Source: UBA5794 sp965368815 (GTDB taxonomy: Bacteria; Actinomycetota; Acidimicrobiia; Spongiisociales; UBA5794). Taken from it: a stretch of DNA of 64,000 nucleotides. The translations under genes were made by a program, and so were the position numbers. A model generated the notes under the pieces. It was not told the DNA's origin and did not search any database. It saw nothing but the letters and a program-made list of their open reading frames with translations. Of the stretch, positions 1 through 9,300 are shown in pieces; position 1 is the stretch's first letter, and each line of letters starts with the position of its first letter. The stretch lies in NCBI GenBank assembly GCA_965368815.1, contig CBDUOH010000002.1, forward strand, positions 1 to 64,000, in the 5' to 3' direction.

Positions 1-7
1 GGTGTGG

Positions 8-769
8 TCACGCGACGCTCCTCACCGGTATGCCGGCACCGCTCAGCGCGGTCTTGACGTCGGCGATCGTGTAGTGGGATCGGTGGAATATCGAGGCGGC
101 GAGGACCGCATCGGCCACGCCTCGGTCGAACACGGCGATGAGGTCGTCGGGACCGCCTGCTCCACCCGATGCGACGATCGGAACGCTGACGCGCCTCCGG
201 ATGGCACCGAGGAGCGACAGGTCGTAACCGTCATTGGTGCCATCGCGATCCATCGAGGTGACGAGAAGCTCTCCTGCTCCCAGCCGCACCGCTCGTTCTG
301 CCCAAGTGATGGCGTCGATGCCGGTATCGACCCGCCCGCCCGACGTGTGGATCGTCCAGCTCCGGCCGACGCGGCGTGCGTCCACAGAGACGACGACGCA
401 CTGGGATCCGAACGCACCAGCACAGTCTGCGATCAGGCGCGGAGAACGGACAGCAGATGAGTTCACGGCCACCTTGTCGGCGCCGGATCGCAACACTGCC
501 TTCATGTCGGAGACCGACCGCACGCCGCCACCGACAGTGAGCGGAACGAAGACATGCTCGGCAATCGCGCGGATGATCCCGTGCATCGTCTCCTGGCCGC
601 CCGGTGTGGCGCCGATGTCGAGGACGCAGATCTCATCGGCTCCTGCTCTTGCATACGCCGTGGCCAGTTCGACCGGGTCACCCTCGTCGGTCAGGTCGAT
701 GAACTGTCTTCCTTTGACGACTCGGCCGTCCTTGACGTCGAGACACGGAATGATTCGCCTACGCAACAC
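8..769 (-). CDS. hisF: Imidazole glycerol phosphate synthase, cyclase subunit HisF
   Basis: HisF takes ammonia from HisH and converts PRFAR to imidazole glycerol phosphate and AICAR, the fifth step of histidine synthesis, in the cytoplasm. The 253-residue protein is a full-length (beta-alpha)8 barrel. The two catalytic aspartates fall where the family expects them: D11 in IIPCLDVKDG and D130 in VVSVDAR. I chose GTG at 769 rather than the upstream in-frame start at 814 because it restores the family N-terminus and has a GAGGTG ribosome site about 5 bases upstream. The start lies 11 bases inside hisH, so translation is probably coupled. It is the last gene of the operon seen before the window edge. 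Confidence 0.97.
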   Translation of the reverse strand: MLRRRIIPCLDVKDGRVVKGRQFIDLTDEGDPVELATAYARAGADEICVLDIGATPGGQETMHGIIRAIAEHVFVPLTVGGGVRSVSDMKAVLRSGADKVAVNSSAVRSPRLIADCAGAFGSQCVVVSVDARRVGRSWTIHTSGGRVDTGIDAITWAERAVRLGAGELLVTSMDRDGTNDGYDLSLLGAIRRRVSVPIVASGGAGGPDDLIAVFDRGVADAVLAASIFHRSHYTIADVKTALSGAGIPVRSVA

Positions 770-1388
770 GCCGCACCTCACTCGCAGAAGAAAGGAACGC
801 GTCCAGCAGGGCAAGTCCGTCGTCGCTTGATCGTTCAGGATGGAACTGCGTGCCGAACAGCGGACCGGAGCGAACCGCAGACACGAATTCGATGTCCCCG
901 TATGAGGTCGTGGCGGCGACCGCCGGGTGCGAGGTATCCGTCAGGGCGTATGAATGCACGAAATAGAAGGTTGCAGATCTGTCCGGGGGCAGGAATGGGT
1001 CCCCCGAGTGCTGCACATCGTTCCAGCCCATGTGGGGGAGCGGTTCGGCTGCGAGGCGGGTCACAACGCCGGGGAGGATGCCGAGGCCGTCGGTTCCATC
1101 TTCTTCGGAGTGCTCGAACAGGAGTTGCATGCCAACGCAAACCGCAAGCAGAGGGCCTGCGTAGTTCCGCAGCTCCTGATCGAGCCCCGTTCGCACAAGG
1201 GTTCGCATCGCCGGAGCGGTCGCTCCGACCCCAGGCAGCACGACACCGTCGAAGCGATCGAGAACCACCGACGAGTCGACGACCGTGACATCGGCACCCG
1301 ACACGATGAGAGCGCGTTCCATCGACACAAGATTGCCAGCGCCGTGGTCCACAACGGCTATCGACGGCCGCTCGCGACCTGGGGACAT
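759..1388 (-). CDS. hisH: Imidazole glycerol phosphate synthase, glutaminase subunit HisH
   Basis: This class I glutamine amidotransferase hydrolyses glutamine and passes ammonia to HisF. The nucleophile is C84 in LAVCVGMQLL and the other triad residues are H183 and E185 in QFHPERS. At 209 residues it is the usual length. Its ATG shares one base with the hisB stop (TGATG), and its end overlaps hisF by 11 bases, so the two synthase subunits are made from adjacent coupled reading frames. Confidence 0.97.
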   Translation of the reverse strand: MSPGRERPSIAVVDHGAGNLVSMERALIVSGADVTVVDSSVVLDRFDGVVLPGVGATAPAMRTLVRTGLDQELRNYAGPLLAVCVGMQLLFEHSEEDGTDGLGILPGVVTRLAAEPLPHMGWNDVQHSGDPFLPPDRSATFYFVHSYALTDTSHPAVAATTSYGDIEFVSAVRSGPLFGTQFHPERSSDDGLALLDAFLSSASEVRRVA

Positions 1389-1972
1389 CAGAGGGCGCCC
1401 TTGGTCGAGGGGATGCCGCTCCGACGTGGATCGAGCTCGGCGGCGTTCCGTACGGCGCGGGCGAGTGCCTTGAACAGAGCTTCGGCGATGTGGTGATCGT
1501 TTGCCCCGGCGGCTTGGACGTTGATCGTCGCACGCGCGGTGCGAGCGAACGCTTCAAGGCTGTGGCTGATCATCTGCGTCGAGAGCGAACCGATTCGGTC
1601 GGCGCTGAATGCTGCATCGAACACGAGGTAGGGTCTGCCACCCAGGTCAATTGCCACGCGAGCGAGCGCCTCGTCCATCGGTACAGCAGCGTCGCCGTAG
1701 CGGGAGATTCCGGCCCTGTCCCCGAGCGCCTCGTCGAGCAGGCTTCCAACGACCAGCATGGTGTCCTCGACGGTGTGGTGGTCATCGACGTGGAGGTCGC
1801 CCTTGGTGGTGACGTCGAGATCGAGGAGCCCGTGGTGGGCAAAGGCGGTAAGGAGGTGGTCGAACATCCCGACACCGGTGTCGATCGTGGCGTTGCCGCT
1901 CCCATCGACAATCAGTGTGGCGCTGATGTCCGTCTCGCGTGTCGTGCGCGTGGTCGTAGCTGATCGGGTCAT
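1388..1972 (-). CDS. hisB: Imidazoleglycerol-phosphate dehydratase HisB
   Basis: It dehydrates imidazole glycerol phosphate to imidazole acetol phosphate with bound Mn. The 194-residue protein is the monofunctional form, without the fused phosphatase of enterobacteria. Metal-site motifs are visible: FDHLL near residue 37, HVDDHHTVED at 61-70, and NDHHIAEALFKALARA near the C-terminus. The start overlaps the hisC stop by four bases (ATGA). No hisN-type phosphatase is present in the window. Confidence 0.97.
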   Translation of the reverse strand: MTRSATTTRTTRETDISATLIVDGSGNATIDTGVGMFDHLLTAFAHHGLLDLDVTTKGDLHVDDHHTVEDTMLVVGSLLDEALGDRAGISRYGDAAVPMDEALARVAIDLGGRPYLVFDAAFSADRIGSLSTQMISHSLEAFARTARATINVQAAGANDHHIAEALFKALARAVRNAAELDPRRSGIPSTKGAL

Positions 1973-3021
1973 GGCAAGAGCCTCCAGAGTGCGTCGATGA
2001 GCCTGTCGTTCTCGTGAGGGGCTCGTACGGTGAATCGAAGATGTTCAGATATCGGACTCGGCGTGGGGAAACTGCGGACCACAAGCCCGTTCGCCATCAG
2101 GTCGTCAGACAGGGTGAGCGCGCTCGGTCCGATCTCACACAGCAGGAAATTGGCCGATGACGGCCGCACCCTGATGCCGAGCTTGGTCAGTTCCTGGGCG
2201 AATCGGGTTCGTTCCTTGACGAGTCGCTCGACCCTGCGTGTCATGCGTTGTGGCTCCTCGAGAGCCGCAGTGGCGATCTCGGCTGACATCGACGAGATGC
2301 TGCCCGGCGGGCGGACGCCGTCGAGCCGAGCCGCGATCTCCGGAGATGCCATGGCGAACCCGACCCTGAGCCCGGCCAGTCCGAAAGCCTTGGACATCGT
2401 GTGGCACACGATGACGTTGTCGTATTGGTCGACGAACGGCGACCAGCGATCGCCGGTGAATTCGGCGTACGCCGCGTCGATGACGACGACACCCTTGGCA
2501 GCCTCGATGATCGAACGGATGAACCGGTCATCGAGCCGATCACCTGTCGGGTTGTTCGGCTCGCACAGCCACGTGACTTCTGAGGTCTCGGCGGCTTCGC
2601 CGAGGGACTCGAGTGGGAATTCGAGTTTGGGGCCGATCCGTTCGATGGCCATGAATTCGGCGTCGTGTTGCAGCGTTGCGATTTCGTAGAGCGTGTATGT
2701 GGGTATCGCCGTGCAGGCTCGCGATTGGGCATCCAGATATGCCTTGGCGATCAGCAGGATGATCTCATCGACGCCTGCTCCGGGCACGATGTGCTCAGGC
2801 GTTGTCTCAAGGTACGTCGCGGCCGCTTTTCGCAGCGGCAGGTACGCCGCACCCGGATACTCGTTGAGCGAACGGGCCATGGGAGCGACCAGATTCGGAG
2901 CCCAGTCCGTCGAGAACGGTGACGTGTTCTGATCGAATCGAATCACCTGCTCGACCGGAATGCGGTGCATCGCGGCGATGTCGGCCGTCGACGGCTGCCA
3001 CTTGTACTTGGGTGCTTTCAT
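1969..3021 (-). CDS. hisC: Histidinol-phosphate aminotransferase HisC
   Basis: A PLP-dependent fold type I aminotransferase that makes histidinol phosphate from imidazole acetol phosphate and glutamate. The Schiff-base lysine is K211 in HTMSKAFGLAGLRVGF, and the substrate region shows EPNNPTG and the DAAYAEF strand. The length of 350 residues is normal. The ATG overlaps the hisD stop by four bases and the end overlaps hisB by four bases. Operon context makes HisC more likely than a general aromatic aminotransferase. Confidence 0.95.
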   Translation of the reverse strand: MKAPKYKWQPSTADIAAMHRIPVEQVIRFDQNTSPFSTDWAPNLVAPMARSLNEYPGAAYLPLRKAAATYLETTPEHIVPGAGVDEIILLIAKAYLDAQSRACTAIPTYTLYEIATLQHDAEFMAIERIGPKLEFPLESLGEAAETSEVTWLCEPNNPTGDRLDDRFIRSIIEAAKGVVVIDAAYAEFTGDRWSPFVDQYDNVIVCHTMSKAFGLAGLRVGFAMASPEIAARLDGVRPPGSISSMSAEIATAALEEPQRMTRRVERLVKERTRFAQELTKLGIRVRPSSANFLLCEIGPSALTLSDDLMANGLVVRSFPTPSPISEHLRFTVRAPHENDRLIDALWRLLP

Positions 3022-4322
3022 GGTGTTCCGTCCAGTCGCGCTCGCACGGAGTATGCATGCGCCGTGAATCCTTCCGCACGCGCCAGGATGTCAATCGTCG
3101 ACGCGATGCCCTCGAGCCCGACTTTCGTCAGGGTCTGGATCTGCCTGAACGAACCGAAGTCGTCGACGGACAGGGGCCCGTACGACCGTGCGAGCCCCCC
3201 GGTCGGCAGCACGTGGTTTGCCCCCGTCGCATAGTCGCCAGCCGCCTCGGGCGACCAGTGACCGACGAAGACAGACCCTGCATTCGGCACGGAATCCACG
3301 TCGGTCCCAGCAGATCTGGTGTGAAGCGACAAGTGCTCGGGTGCCCAGTCGTTCGCCAATCGCAGCGCATCCTCGGGATCCGGTGCCACGACGATGAGTC
3401 CGGCTTCGTGGAGGGCCGTCCGGATGGTGTCTGCCCGTTCGAGCATCGGAAGAGCATCGTCGATCGCGGCCATCAGTGCGGCCGCATAGGCGTCATCGGG
3501 GACAATCACGAGGACGGCGGATTCCTCGCCGTGTTCTGCCTGACACATCACATCTGCTGCCACGACCCGTACATCTGCGGCGTTGTCCGCGACGATCGCG
3601 GCTTCGCTCGGACCTGCGGGCAGATCGATCCCACACGCGCCGAGGACTGCCATCTTCGCCGCCGTGACCCACGGCCCGCCGGGACCGACGATCTTGTCAA
3701 CCCGCGGCACCGACTCCGTTCCGAAGGCGAGCGCGGCAACAGCCTGTGCACCACCCATGGCATACACCTCGTCGATACCGAGGATGCCTGCGGTGGCGAG
3801 CACGATCTGGCTGACCGTGCCGTCCGCCGAGGCCGGGGTTGCGATGCAGATGCGCTCCACTCCTGCGGCCTGTGCCGGAACGACCCCCATGATCACCGAC
3901 GACGGGTAGTCGGCTCTCCCTCCCGGTACATAGACGCCGACTGAACCCAGCGGGGTCCATCGCCGTGCGATCGATACCCCCGGAATGGGTTCGACATCCG
4001 AGTCCATCGGCTGTTGGGGGGCATGGACGGCGCGCACGTTCGCGACAGCCATCAGGATCGCGTCCGACGTGTCCTGATCGATCGCATCACGTGCCTGTGT
4101 GATGTCAGAGACGGCAACGCGTAGGTTGCCGCTGGATTGACCACCGCCGAACCTCGCTGCAGCGTCCATCACCGCGCCGTCACCTCCGACTTCCACCTGT
4201 CGAACCAGTTCGGCAGCAGCAGTCCGGACGGACGCATCGGGGACCGCTGATCGGTGTGTGAGATCCCGGTATTCATCGCTACTGAGATCGGCGAGGTTCA
4301 CCATGCGGATCTTGGGAGTCAT
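3018..4322 (-). CDS. hisD: Histidinol dehydrogenase HisD
   Basis: This zinc enzyme catalyses the last two oxidations, histidinol to histidine, with NAD. The 434-residue protein shows the family blocks GIDLPAGPSEAAIVAD, CQAEHGEESAVL and SPEAAGDYATGANHVLPTGG. An in-frame upstream extension to 4397 exists. The ATG at 4322 is preferred because it overlaps the hisG stop as ATGA, like its neighbours, and removes a 25-residue non-conserved leader. Confidence 0.96.
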   Translation of the reverse strand: MTPKIRMVNLADLSSDEYRDLTHRSAVPDASVRTAAAELVRQVEVGGDGAVMDAAARFGGGQSSGNLRVAVSDITQARDAIDQDTSDAILMAVANVRAVHAPQQPMDSDVEPIPGVSIARRWTPLGSVGVYVPGGRADYPSSVIMGVVPAQAAGVERICIATPASADGTVSQIVLATAGILGIDEVYAMGGAQAVAALAFGTESVPRVDKIVGPGGPWVTAAKMAVLGACGIDLPAGPSEAAIVADNAADVRVVAADVMCQAEHGEESAVLVIVPDDAYAAALMAAIDDALPMLERADTIRTALHEAGLIVVAPDPEDALRLANDWAPEHLSLHTRSAGTDVDSVPNAGSVFVGHWSPEAAGDYATGANHVLPTGGLARSYGPLSVDDFGSFRQIQTLTKVGLEGIASTIDILARAEGFTAHAYSVRARLDGTP

Positions 4323-5176
4323 GCCAGCACCTGTTGGACAGGAAGCACCAGGATGCCACTTGCACCGGCCGCTTTGACAGCGGGCAACACCTTCCACACC
4401 TCGGCTGCGTCGACCACGCTGTGGATCGCAACCATCGATGGGGATGTGAGCGGGACGACCGTCGGGGACTCGATGCCGGGAATGATCTTGGCTATCGCTT
4501 CGACAGCGTCCGTGGGGGCGTTCATCACGACATAGCGCCGATTCTTCGCTGCCACCGCAGCGGTGAGCATGGTGACGACTGTATCGGCCAACTCTGAACG
4601 CGTGGCGCCGGACCTTTCGATCAGTACAGCAGAGGACTCCAGGATCGTGACAATCGGACGCAGCCCGTTCACGAGCATCGTTGAGCCCGTGGAAACCAGG
4701 TCGACGATCGCCTCCGCTATGCCGAGCTTCGGGGCCACTTCAACCGACCCGCTCAGCGGGACGGTCTGGATCGCGATGGATTTCTGTGCGAAGAACTCCC
4801 TGACCACGAACGGGTGTGAGGTGGCGACTCTCGCTCCTTCGAAATCTTCGACCGATCGCATGGGCGACGCCTCAGGAACGGCGGCGATCAGGGAACACCG
4901 ACCGAACCCGAGGTCGAGTGCGATCTCGACGTTCTTGTGCTGCTCCCTGGTGATGTCGATACCGGTCACACCGAGATCGGCCACGCCATCCGCGACCATC
5001 TCGGGGATGTCCTTGGTGCGTACGAACAGCAGCTCGATGGGCGTACCGGACACAGGAACGGCGAGGGATCGCTCGGTTCTTTCGAACCGGAACCCGGCCT
5101 GACGCATGAGCTCGCATGCGGGTGTTTCCATCCGCCCTTTCGATGGGAGGGCGATGCGGAGTGTCGATGTCGTCAT
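4319..5176 (-). CDS. hisG: ATP phosphoribosyltransferase HisG, long form
   Basis: First committed enzyme of the pathway, joining ATP and PRPP. The start is the ATG beginning MTTSTLRIALPSKGRM, which overlaps the regulator's stop as ATGA; the longer reading frame upstream is not conserved. The 285 residues and the extra C-terminal ACT-like region (about 210-285, ending in GASGILVLPVQQVLA) mark the long, histidine-inhibited HisG that needs no HisZ. The PRPP/substrate loop DLVSTGSTM is present. Confidence 0.96.
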   Translation of the reverse strand: MTTSTLRIALPSKGRMETPACELMRQAGFRFERTERSLAVPVSGTPIELLFVRTKDIPEMVADGVADLGVTGIDITREQHKNVEIALDLGFGRCSLIAAVPEASPMRSVEDFEGARVATSHPFVVREFFAQKSIAIQTVPLSGSVEVAPKLGIAEAIVDLVSTGSTMLVNGLRPIVTILESSAVLIERSGATRSELADTVVTMLTAAVAAKNRRYVVMNAPTDAVEAIAKIIPGIESPTVVPLTSPSMVAIHSVVDAAEVWKVLPAVKAAGASGILVLPVQQVLA

Positions 5177-5499
5177 ACTGATTCCTGACCCATGTCGTAA
5201 CCGATGCGGGCGAGGGCATCCCGATATCCGCCCGTGCCGTGATGGAGCCATTGCGCGATTCGTGTGATCGTCGCGGTGCTGACACCTGTTTCGTCGTGGA
5301 TGGTCCTGTATGGGATGCCGTCGGCCAGTCTGCGCACCACGACCCAACGAGCCGTCATGTCCTCAAGCTCGCGTCGTGTGCAAAGATCCCTGAAGAACGC
5401 GGCCGCTTCGTCTCGATCCGACAGCGAAACGATCGTGTCCATCAACGCCGCGGTTTGCTCGCTTCGCCAATCGTTGAGTTCCTGGTTTGTCTGTGGCAT
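5173..5499 (-). CDS. YerC/YecD-type TrpR-superfamily regulator, candidate histidine repressor
   Basis: A 108-residue all-helical protein of the TrpR-related YerC/YecD family. The helix-turn-helix lies at about residues 58-82 (DGIPYRTIHDETGVSTATIT). It is the first gene of the his operon, starts with a clear GGAGGA ribosome site, and overlaps hisG by four bases. TrpR-family regulators of histidine genes have been described in Firmicutes, so I infer that this protein senses histidine and controls this operon and the divergent hisA. Neither ligand nor target is shown by sequence alone. Confidence 0.85.
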   Translation of the reverse strand: MPQTNQELNDWRSEQTAALMDTIVSLSDRDEAAAFFRDLCTRRELEDMTARWVVVRRLADGIPYRTIHDETGVSTATITRIAQWLHHGTGGYRDALARIGYDMGQESV

Positions 5500-5533
5500 C
5501 GGGTCCTCCGGAGCACGGTTGTGTGTCCCAGCC

Positions 5534-5571
5534 GTGTACTAATGTAGCAGCATGATAGCACGTTATAACAC
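5534..5571. promoter_or_regulatory. Imperfect dyad between hisR-like gene and hisA, candidate operator
   Basis: The 90-bp divergent gap holds an imperfect 38-bp dyad. The outer arms GTGTACTAATGT (5534-5545) and ACGTTATAACAC (5560-5571) pair at 9 of 12 positions, and 12 of 19 pairs match over the full half-sites. The right arm includes a TATAAC that could be the hisA -10. A site here could repress both directions. Binding by the adjacent TrpR-like protein is inference. Confidence 0.5.
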
Positions 5572-5589
5572 AAACAGGGTCCGGACATC

Positions 5590-6303
5590 ATGGACGTGAT
5601 CCCGGCACTCGACGTCTTGGATGGTTCGGCCGTTCGTCTGCTTCGTGGGGACTACGAGGCGGTCACGGTCTACAGCAATGATCCTGAAGCGGTCCTTCGG
5701 GGATGGCGGCACGAGGGCGCATCCTTCGTGCACATCGTCGACCTTGATGCGGCGAGAGGCCGAGGGATCTCGGTCATCCCGTTGCTCGAGCGTGTCGGTG
5801 GAATCGGGCTCTCGTGCCAGGTGGGCGGCGGTATCAGGAATCCTGCCGACGCACGGCAGGTGATCGCAGCGGGGGCGCAACGAGTGGTGGTCGGTTCGGC
5901 CTTCGTTGATGCCGACGGCGATGGCGAGGGTATCGCTGACGCCATCGGCCCATCCCGCGTCGTGGCCGCTGTCGACGTCCGGTCCGACAAGGCCATGGGG
6001 CATGGATGGGGCGGCGCCGGGATACCGTATGAAGAAGTGGTCCGCCGGGCTGCAGCCTGTGGCGTGACCAGGTTCCTGGTCACGGGTGTTGCCGTTGACG
6101 GAACCATGGACGGCCCAGATCTGGCGTTGCTTGCGTCGGTGGCGGACATAGCGCCCGGCCTGACGATCATTGCTTCAGGCGGTGTCGGCACCCTCGACGA
6201 CCTCAGCGCCTTGCAGGAACTCGGCGTCGAATCCGTTGTCGTCGGGAGGGCTCTGTACGAACACCGGTTCACGCTTGTCGAGGCGATCGCCGCAGCGCGG
6301 TAG
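5590..6303 (+). CDS. hisA: ProFAR isomerase HisA (possibly bifunctional PriA-type)
   Basis: It isomerises the ribose moiety of ProFAR in the fourth histidine step. The 237-residue barrel has catalytic D8 (IPALDVLDG) and D129 (AAVDVRSDK), with phosphate loops QVGGGIR and ASGGVGTLDDL. In many Actinomycetota this protein is PriA and also does the TrpF reaction; that cannot be decided here because no trp genes are in view. It is transcribed divergently from the rest of the his operon, across the dyad, and has only a weak ribosome site. Confidence 0.95.
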   Translation: MDVIPALDVLDGSAVRLLRGDYEAVTVYSNDPEAVLRGWRHEGASFVHIVDLDAARGRGISVIPLLERVGGIGLSCQVGGGIRNPADARQVIAAGAQRVVVGSAFVDADGDGEGIADAIGPSRVVAAVDVRSDKAMGHGWGGAGIPYEEVVRRAAACGVTRFLVTGVAVDGTMDGPDLALLASVADIAPGLTIIASGGVGTLDDLSALQELGVESVVVGRALYEHRFTLVEAIAAAR

Positions 6304-6322
6304 GGACGGAGGTCCCGCCCAC

Positions 6323-6363
6323 AACGAAGGAAGCCGTGGGATGTACCCACGGCTTCCTTCGTT
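6323..6363. terminator. Long perfect hairpin, probable bidirectional terminator
   Basis: An 18-bp perfect inverted repeat (6323-6340 and 6346-6363) with a 5-base loop sits between the convergent hisA and the surface-protein gene. No long U tract follows on either strand, so it may act as a stabilising or factor-dependent 3' end as much as an intrinsic terminator. Confidence 0.8.
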
Positions 6364-6377
6364 GATCGGTTTGATCG

Positions 6378-9300
6378 TCACGAGGCGATCTGATCGTCCG
6401 TTCCCTCGTCTTCTCGCCTCGTAGCCAGGACGGCCACGACGCCTGCGGCCATCAGGATGAGTGCGATCAGGACCAGGTTGTCAGTGCTGATGCCTGTTGT
6501 CGGCAACTGGTCTGCCACAACGCCGAAGTCTGCGTCCAGGAATGCTCCTCCATCGGGGAGCAGCACCGAGAACGACGACGCCGTCGTGAAACGGAGTGCC
6601 TGGGTTCCTGGGTTCGGAACGGTCGCAAGCGACACCGTCACCTTGTAGTTGCCGTCCGGAAGACCTGAGAACAGGTACTTGCCGTTGGCATCAGTGGTCC
6701 GGGACAGTTCCGTCTGCACGCCCGGCGTGACAGGATCCACGTCCTGACCATCGACTCCGGTCAGCTTGACCGGAGCACCCGCGATGCCGGCCTCGGATCC
6801 ATCCTGGATTCCGTTGCCGTTGGTGTCGTACCACACGGTGTCACCGATGGTCGCCGATGCCTGGACCTGACCCACTGCGGCGCTGTCCTCGACTTCGGGG
6901 ATCGGGCGCTGCAGGATGTCGGTTCCGCCTGCGACGGCTGTGTTGGCGGACGGCACGCTCGTGATCTCGCTCTCACAGGTGAACGTCACGCTCTCGCCCG
7001 GGTCGAGCGAGTCCTTGTCCACGGCAATCGCCTCGAGCGCAGCCACGAACGCAACCTCACAAGCCGCAGCGTTTGCGTCGACGAGGTAGATGTTCTCGAC
7101 CGTCCACTCCGTCGGGTTCGTCACGGTGATCTGCCATTCGACCGTCGTGGGCAACGGCGTGCTCGACGGGAGGAACGCCAGGTCGACGTACTCGCCAACA
7201 GAGGGGTCGTAGACCGTCTTGTCGATGGTCAGCTCACCACCGGGCTCTTCCGTGACGCTGATCTTCTCGCAGTCCGAATCGGACACGCTCTTTCCGGAAC
7301 GGTCACCCACACCCGAAGCCGCCACGACATCGACCTTGAGGCCGGGGACGCATCGTTCATGCGTCGCTGTCGTCATGTCGATGCTCACGGTGATCGAGAA
7401 CGTGCAGGTGAATACGCCACCGGCAGCGATCGTGATCGTCGGGTTGTCATTGCAGGTGTTCGACACGAGACCGGCAGCAATCGGATTGGCCAGCAGGTCG
7501 ATGTCTGCACCGCCTATGTTCTCCGTCAACGTGTCGATCGTCACGGACTCGGTGTCGGATTCGTTGTAGACCTGCACCTCGAAGACGGCCTCGTCGCCAT
7601 CGAAGTAGTTGCCGTCGGTCGTCTTGCTCTTGTCGACGGTGATCTCGGAGTCCGAGTTCACGGTGATGTCGGCACAGTCGTCGTCGGAAACGGACTTGCC
7701 TGACTCGTTGCCGGTGCCGGATGCCTCGACGACGTCAACCTTGCCGTCGGGATTCGGGCAGTCGTCGGCGGTCGCACTCGACATCGCCGACGAGACGATC
7801 ATCGAGAACGTACAGTCGACGCTGCCGCCTGCGGGGATCACGAGCGGTGACACGCTGTTGCACGTGTTCGACTCGAGTCCCGGCGCAAGCCCGGGTGCCA
7901 GGAGGTCGATCGTCCCGATACCACCGACGTCATCGGTGAGCGAGTCGATGGTCACGGCCTCTGTGTCCGAGTTGTTCGAGATTGCAACACCGAATGTGAC
8001 CTCGTCAGCATCGAAGAACGGGCCTTGCGATATGACCGTCTTGTTGATCGACAGGGTCGGATCCGGGTTGATCAGGATGCTTTCGCAATCGTCGTCGGAC
8101 GACTGTGCGCCTGACGTCTGTCCGACGGCTTCGCCGCTGACCACGTCGATCTTGCCGTCCGGGTCGCAACGGTCATCGGATGCCGACGTCATCGGTGCAG
8201 ACACGACGATCGAGAAGGAACAGTCCACTGAACCGTTCGGGGCGATCGTGATGGGAAGGTCATCGTTGCACGTGTTTGCGACGAGACCGGCCGCGTCGGG
8301 AGTGGCGAGCAGATCGATGTCTGTCCCCCCGATGTTCTCCGTCAGGGACGTCACGGTCACCGACTCGTCATCGGATCCGTTGGCGATCGTGACGCTGAAC
8401 GTCGCGACATCACCGTCGTACAGGTCGCCGTCGGTCACGAGTGTCTTCGTGATACCGATGGAGCCAGGGTCGATGGGATCGAGCATGGCACAGATGGCGT
8501 AGACACCACCAGCGGTCGATCCGGGTGCGCTGTGGCGAACGGTCACCTGGGTCTCGGGAGAACCGAGGTTCAGGATCGAATCCGCAGAGCCCTGGGCGAA
8601 GTCCTGGTTCCATGGCACATCGCTTGTACTGGCGGAATCACCACTCGCGAAGTCGAGGTACCACTGTTCGAGCGTCTCCCCGGGGTTCGACTCACCCCCG
8701 ATGGCGTGGGCGTCGTATGAAGCCCAGCTGACGTGGTAGTAGCCGGCCGGCACGTTCACCGCTATCGGTCCGACACTCGAGCCTCCACCAGCGAGATACC
8801 CGCCGTCGGAGGCATCGCCATGGATGTCGATGAGGATCTGGCTGCCGGTTGCATCGAACGGACACACCAGTGACGGCGTGTAGTGCGAGTCATCGCTGTC
8901 GTTGACAGCGGGCCGGTTGAGCGGCGCCCCTGTTGCGGTAGCGGTGTTCGCGTGGAGTTCGTGGGTGGGCGCGAACCACGAGATGCTCGAAGCACTGCAC
9001 ACTGTGGATTCGCCCGGGTCGAGATCGAATGATCCGTTGCCGCCCGGGCACGTGATCGTGGCGCCGTCGTTGTTGTCATCGGTCACCGTGATGTCGTAGA
9101 CGGTCAGGCGGCCGGTGTTCGTGACGGTGTATGACCAGGTGACAGCGTCGCCCGCAGGGATGGTCGGGCCGGGTGCCGTATCTGCCTGTACGCCGTTCGT
9201 CGTCTTTTCGATGTCGAGCGAGGGCGCACAGATCGAACCGACGAGGTTCGGCAGGCTGTCCGTGAGATCTGCGAAACTTGTCACGCTTCCGGATTCGACG

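Noticed and set aside
2..460. Long plus-strand open frame opposite hisF
   Set aside because: High-GC antisense shadow; composition is unlike a protein and the minus-strand HisF has its catalytic residues.
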